A stretch of 9,566 nt of DNA from a bacterium (GTDB lineage Bacteria > Latescibacterota > UBA2968 > GCA-2709665). The notes beneath the pieces were generated by a model that saw only the letters and a list, made by a program, of their open reading frames with translations, was not told the origin of the DNA and ran no database searches. Position numbers and translations under genes: made by a program. Positions 6,181-9,566 of this stretch are shown here, piece after piece; position 1 is the stretch's first letter; every line of letters starts with the position of its first letter. The stretch covers positions 1 through 9,566 of the forward strand of contig JAQCGA010000111.1 in NCBI GenBank assembly GCA_027619145.1. The letters run 5' to 3'.

Positions 6181-6220
6181 GAGAAAAGCAAAAGCCTGCC
6201 AGAAGAGGGTTTTCGGCAGG
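6181..6220 (-). terminator. Terminator-like hairpin just upstream of dinG
   Basis: On the minus strand CCTGCC (6220-6215) pairs with GGCAGG (6200-6195). The stem extends by GAA/TTC with one bulged base, and CTTTTGCTTTTCTC follows. The U-tract ends about 30 bases before the dinG start codon. It could attenuate dinG transcription, or stop antisense transcription coming from the sensor gene. No convincing minus-strand promoter lies between it and dinG, which favours a leader position. Confidence 0.5.
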
Positions 6221-6229
6221 AAACAGGGA

Positions 6230-6258
6230 TTGACAACCTCTGCTGGATATCATATCAT
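6230..6258 (+). promoter_or_regulatory. Near-consensus sigma-70 promoter for the propeller sensor gene
   Basis: TTGACA (6230-6235, 6/6) is followed by a 17-base spacer and TATCAT (6253-6258, 5/6). Transcription would begin near 6265, giving a 5' leader of about 220 bases before the ATG at 6487. The -10 region lies in the near-palindrome GGATATCATATCATATCC (6245-6262). Its minus-strand reading contains TATGAT twice, so it could also serve as a divergent -10 for dinG, but the matching -35 there is poor. Confidence 0.65.
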
Positions 6259-6292
6259 ATCCTTGCGATATCGAGCGGTTTTTAATCCGTGT

Positions 6293-6312
6293 ATCCGGAG
6301 GGTTTGCCGGAT
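6293..6312. repeat. Small hairpin in the sensor-gene leader
   Basis: ATCCGG (6293-6298) pairs with CCGGAT (6307-6312) across an 8-base loop. It sits 30 bases downstream of the predicted plus-strand start of transcription and 6 bases before a larger hairpin. The T-run after it (TTTTAG) is short. Confidence 0.35.
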
Positions 6313-6318
6313 TTTAGA

Positions 6319-6348
6319 AGCCGACCCGTGCCCGCGCACCGGTCGGCT
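6319..6348. repeat. GC-rich hairpin in the divergent region
   Basis: AGCCGACC (6319-6326) is perfectly complementary to GGTCGGCT (6341-6348). GTGC/GCAC extends the stem inside the loop after a one-base interruption. It lies in the predicted 5' leader of the sensor gene. The following bases TATGTATTTC are identical to those that follow the hairpin at 11-49, which suggests one class of element. A weak terminator or attenuator and a dispersed repeat are the main options. Confidence 0.5.
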
Positions 6349-6486
6349 ATGTATTTCATGGAGTATACACCATCCTACCCTGAATTTCAAGGGTAAAAGT
6401 AGTCTCAGGCGCAAGGATGCGGCTGAATAGGGGAACGTGGCGGAACACTCCGCAGGTTTTCGGCACGACGGCATAGAGGTCGGGAA

Positions 6487-9400
6487 ATGATTCACCGGGT
6501 ACGATATATTTGTGCATGGGTAGTGGGGATGCTCTGCGTCTGGCTGGGGCCGATTGCGGACAGTTGGAGTGCGCAGCCGTATTCGCCTGTGGAAGAAGCA
6601 CCAGAAGAGGCCCTGTGGCGCTGGCAGCGGTTTCCGGAATTGGGCGGACTGGGGCTGCGCTGCATGGCCGAAGGGATGGATGGTGCGATGTGGTTTGGCA
6701 CGGACAGGGGTGTTGTGAGGTATGACGGAACCCGGTGGGTGTCTTATACTACCCGAGACGGCCTGCCCAATGCTCCTGTAAATGCGCTGTGTGCAACAGG
6801 TGACAGCAGTATATATGCAGGGACCGACCTGGGCATTGCGCGTTTCAAGAGCGAGAAATGGGAGCGGGTCTTTCCGACAATGGAGGGAATGCCGTGGCCG
6901 GTGGACGGTCTGTCGGAGGCTTCGGACGGGAGTCTTTGGGCGGCTACGGCCTGGGGTGCGCTGCACGTTACACAAGATCGGATTGTGCTGTATACCGCAC
7001 GGACAATGGCTGAGGTGCTGGGTAAAATTGCGCCGGAAGTTGCGGTAGAAGTTGTACCCGATGAGGTGGTTGACGACCACCCCTGGTCTGCTTCTTTAAC
7101 GGTTCCGGATGACGCTCCAGCCGATGTTGGCATTGGTGTGTTGCTGGCAGAGGGGGGCTGGCTGGGGATTCCCAGGGGAAAGACCCTCGTAATGGTTCGA
7201 ACTGTGGCCGAAGGCGGGCCGGCAGAAGCCGCTGGGTTGAAGGTAGGAGACCGTGTTGTTTCCATTCGGGGGTATACTTCAGTTACCCAGGAGCGTTTGA
7301 ACGGTCTGGAGGGGACTCCGGTCGTTCTGGAGATGGAACGGGATGGTAGGCGGTTTGAGGTTTCGGTGGACCGGAGCCGTACGGAAGGAAGTGTGCAAAA
7401 CTTTTCCATGTACGATGTGTTTGAAGACAGGGAAGGGCGGGTGTGGATGGGGCTGTGGGACGGTCGTATGGTTTGTCTGGATGGGAGAACATGGAAGCGC
7501 TATACCGAAGCGGACGGCATGGACCCGGGGTACGGTCCCCGGATCATGCAGGCGAAGGATGGAACGCTCTGGGTGGTTTCAAACGGCCCTGGCGGGGTGA
7601 ACCAATTTGATGGAAAGACCTGGAATCATTTTCGGCTAACGGATGTGGGTGGAAGCAATGCAAACACCTCGGTTCTCCAGACGAGAGACGGGAGCATATG
7701 GGTGGGTGGATTCGCCCTCCATGTGTACCGTGAAGGCCAGTGGAAGGTTCATTTTTCCAACAATTTGCCGATGCCTTCCCATCGCATGAGGCTTCTGGAA
7801 GCTCGGGATGGCGCACTGTGGGTTGCCGGTTTGGGCCAGAGTGTGGCCCGGCTGGAGAGCGGCGTATCTCGGTGGTTAATTTATAAGGGGCTTCATTTTC
7901 AGTGTGAGGCTTCTCAGGGGGTACTCTGGTTTCTGGCATCTGGGAACAGGGTTGTGCGCTTTGAAAATGGGCGCTGGACGCAATTCGATATGCAGGATGG
8001 ATTGATGGATCGCCCGGAGATGGCACTGGTTTCTGCGAAAGGTGAAGTATGGGTTGCCGGAAGCCATCAGGGTATCGCAGCCACGGCCCGGTTCCAAGGA
8101 AATCGGTGGGTCCTGGATACGCATCTCGAAGTGACCCGGAGCCTCAATCGGGCATATGCGGCCTCGGATGGCAGTCTCTGGTTTGGAGGGGGCGGTAGTC
8201 CCGATTTCTCTCGGGGGCAACGCGGCGGTTTGTTGCACATTGCTGAAAACCAGCGGACACATTACACGCCTGCGGATGGCGCCCCGGTTGCCCCTTATGC
8301 AATTGGGGAGGGGAAAGATGGCAGGATTTGGAGCGGACAGGATGGTTTGCAGTGGTTTGATGGGGAAACCTGGCAACGCATCCTGGATCCAGAGGGATTG
8401 ACATCCTGGGTTCATGCAATTTACGGGGAAGAATCGGGCGATTTGTGGGTGGGGACCCGGATGTATGGGATTTTCCGGTACGACGGTGAGATCTGGATAC
8501 AATACGATGTGAAAAATGGCCTGGCCGATAACTTTGTTCAGAGTATCAGCGAGGGGAAGGACGGCAGTATCTGGGTTTCCACGAACCGGGGTGTGAGTCG
8601 GTTCGACGGGCAATCCTGGACGACCCAGGCCATGCCACCGAGCCTGTTGGGGCGGTTGAACACCGCGTCAGATGGTGACCTCTGGATTAACCTTCCTGGC
8701 GTCAGGGCGCTTCGGTACAAACCGGAGTCTGCACCGCCGGAAACCCGAATTACGGTGCAACTGGATGAGGTTTCCCAGCCGGGAAATACGGCAATTTCCT
8801 GGGTGGGTGTGGACCCCTGGCGGGCTACGTCGGACGACGAACTACAGTATTCCTATCGGCTGGATGAAGAGGACTGGTCTCCTTTTTTTTATCATCGGAA
8901 CCATATTTTTCTGGCATTGAGTAGCGGGTCTCACCGCTTTGAAGTTCGGGCGAGGGACCGTGATTTTAATGTGGATCCCACGCCGGCAGCCATCTTCTTC
9001 AAAGTGCTTCCGCCGTTTTGGAAAACACCCTGGTTCATTGTCCTTAACGTGATTTTCACCGGAATTGTGGTGACGCAGACGGTAAAGATCATAACGGCCA
9101 ATGTTCGTTTGAAAGAGGCCAATTCTCATTTGTCTGCACAGGCCGAAGACCTGGAACAGGAGGTGGAAGAACGCCAGCGAACAGGGGAAGCATTGCGCCA
9201 TCATCAGCTTGAACTCGCAGGGCTGGTTATGCAACAGTCCGTGGCCCTTCAAATTGGTCAAGCGGTTCAGGACATGCGGCGTCCGAACGATTTGGAGAAG
9301 GTTGTTAGAGTGTGTTTTGACCAGTTGAAAGGCCTGGGGTTGAATTTTGAATCGCTGATGATCCACAGGCTGGTGGACGAAGGGTCTGTGACATTTGAGA

Positions 9401-9566
9401 CGTACGAGGTGCAGCCTTCGGGTGCAATCAGCAGGATTCTGAAAGTTCGCTTGAATGTGTACCGCATGTGGATGTCCGGGAAAACAGTGTACCGTAAAAA
9501 CCTGGATGAAGACATGGGCGGGCTGACAATTGATGGGTTGGAGCAGGTGCGCGCACGTCTGGGGGT
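6487..9566 (+). CDS. Membrane sensor: two-component-regulator propeller with inserted PDZ, Y_Y_Y, TM, coiled coil and GAF (3' end cut)
   Basis: The frame is open from the ATG at 6487 to the window edge: 1026 codons with no stop, so the C-terminus is missing. Residues 1-30 form a signal sequence (basic IHRVR, hydrophobic 8-22, possible cleavage near SWSA-Q). Fourteen propeller repeats carry the DG-x-x-W core, near residues 65, 105, 146, 315, 357, 400, 440, 476, 517, 560, 610, 649, 691 and 728. This suits two seven-bladed propellers. A PDZ domain (about 216-296) separates repeats 3 and 4. A Y_Y_Y-type beta domain (about 766-840) precedes a membrane helix (about 848-866), a coiled coil (about 872-905) and a GAF domain (from about 925, incomplete). 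The layout matches periplasmic sensors that signal to a cytoplasmic kinase, cyclase or regulator. Which output follows cannot be seen. GAGG 7 bases before the ATG supports the start. The gene is divergent from dinG. Confidence 0.92.
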   Translation, partial: MIHRVRYICAWVVGMLCVWLGPIADSWSAQPYSPVEEAPEEALWRWQRFPELGGLGLRCMAEGMDGAMWFGTDRGVVRYDGTRWVSYTTRDGLPNAPVNALCATGDSSIYAGTDLGIARFKSEKWERVFPTMEGMPWPVDGLSEASDGSLWAATAWGALHVTQDRIVLYTARTMAEVLGKIAPEVAVEVVPDEVVDDHPWSASLTVPDDAPADVGIGVLLAEGGWLGIPRGKTLVMVRTVAEGGPAEAAGLKVGDRVVSIRGYTSVTQERLNGLEGTPVVLEMERDGRRFEVSVDRSRTEGSVQNFSMYDVFEDREGRVWMGLWDGRMVCLDGRTWKRYTEADGMDPGYGPRIMQAKDGTLWVVSNGPGGVNQFDGKTWNHFRLTDVGGSNANTSVLQTRDGSIWVGGFALHVYREGQWKVHFSNNLPMPSHRMRLLEARDGALWVAGLGQSVARLESGVSRWLIYKGLHFQCEASQGVLWFLASGNRVVRFENGRWTQFDMQDGLMDRPEMALVSAKGEVWVAGSHQGIAATARFQGNRWVLDTHLEVTRSLNRAYAASDGSLWFGGGGSPDFSRGQRGGLLHIAENQRTHYTPADGAPVAPYAIGEGKDGRIWSGQDGLQWFDGETWQRILDPEGLTSWVHAIYGEESGDLWVGTRMYGIFRYDGEIWIQYDVKNGLADNFVQSISEGKDGSIWVSTNRGVSRFDGQSWTTQAMPPSLLGRLNTASDGDLWINLPGVRALRYKPESAPPETRITVQLDEVSQPGNTAISWVGVDPWRATSDDELQYSYRLDEEDWSPFFYHRNHIFLALSSGSHRFEVRARDRDFNVDPTPAAIFFKVLPPFWKTPWFIVLNVIFTGIVVTQTVKIITANVRLKEANSHLSAQAEDLEQEVEERQRTGEALRHHQLELAGLVMQQSVALQIGQAVQDMRRPNDLEKVVRVCFDQLKGLGLNFESLMIHRLVDEGSVTFETYEVQPSGAISRILKVRLNVYRMWMSGKTVYRKNLDEDMGGLTIDGLEQVRARLG
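7132..7374 (+). other. PDZ domain inserted in the propeller region of the sensor
   Basis: Residues 216-296 of the sensor read as a complete PDZ domain of the HtrA/CtpA kind. GIGVLL is in the carboxylate-loop position, followed by MVRTVAEGGPAEAAGLKVGDRVVSIRG, then LNGLEGTPVVLEMERDG and a final EVSVDR strand. It is flanked by a linker (about 166-214, acidic and proline-rich) and then by propeller repeat 4. PDZ domains usually bind C-terminal peptides, so in the periplasm it could dock a partner protein or an unfolded chain. The domain call is strong, but the ligand is unknown. Confidence 0.85.

Noticed and set aside
6150..6236. Longer dinG start giving 989 residues
   Set aside because: The extra 29 residues cross a terminator-like hairpin and precede the natural beginning of the DnaQ domain. 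The ATG at 6149 has its own ribosome site.
6245..6262. Short tandem ATCAT/GATATC repeats as a possible iteron or att site
   Set aside because: They are only a few base pairs long and overlap the -10 element. No replication, integration or mobile gene is nearby.
6250..7080. Minus-strand open frames of 276 and 221 codons in 6250-7409
   Set aside because: They are antisense to the propeller/PDZ region, cross the divergent promoter and have low-complexity Pro/Arg/Ser-rich products.
7876..8613. Minus-strand open frames in 7544-8613 and 8842-9366
   Set aside because: These are shadows of the sensor gene. The repeat-encoding plus-strand frame explains the sequence fully.

Overview
The window looks like chromosomal DNA from a Gram-negative-type, uncultured bacterial lineage. 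Its base composition is moderately GC-rich, with AT-rich intergenic stretches. The taxonomic hint comes mainly from the large periplasmic two-component-regulator propeller protein, a class that is abundant in Latescibacterota, Poribacteria and related FCB-type phyla. A DnaQ-DinG fusion sits beside a (p)ppGpp enzyme. The lineage is an inference and cannot be settled from the sequence alone. I see no transposase, phage gene, CRISPR array, tRNA or rRNA.

Layout. From 1 to 6149 every supported gene is on the minus strand. Read in the direction of transcription they are: a DnaQ-like exonuclease/DinG helicase fusion (6149 to 3267); an overlapping RelA/SpoT-type enzyme with an intact hydrolase site but a degraded synthetase site (3298 to 1769); a gene-poor interval of about 700 bases full of signals (1768 to 1058); a 68-residue single-pass membrane protein (1057 to 851); and an ECF-type sigma factor (746 to 165) with a likely terminator behind it. 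From 6487 to the right edge one plus-strand gene stays open for 1026 codons. It encodes a signal or anchor sequence, 14 propeller repeats with a PDZ domain inserted after the third, a Y_Y_Y domain, a membrane segment, a coiled coil and the start of a GAF domain. Its output domain lies beyond the window.

The gene-poor interval 1058-1768 is the most unusual part. On the minus strand it holds, in order, a good sigma-70-type promoter (1716-1688), a dense cluster of perfect stem-loops (1524-1359) that includes two crossing helices (a possible pseudoknot), two tandem terminators with U-tracts (1353-1279), and a 19-codon reading frame with a consensus Shine-Dalgarno sequence. Further inverted repeats follow, leading to the small membrane protein gene. 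This fits a structured non-coding RNA, or a long regulatory leader ahead of the membrane protein/sigma pair.

The functions are mostly regulatory: alarmone turnover and DNA maintenance in one coupled unit, a sigma factor with a candidate membrane partner, and a membrane-spanning sensor. The divergent region 6150-6486 holds a near-consensus plus-strand promoter for the sensor gene, hairpins in its 5' leader, and a minus-strand terminator-like hairpin just upstream of dinG.
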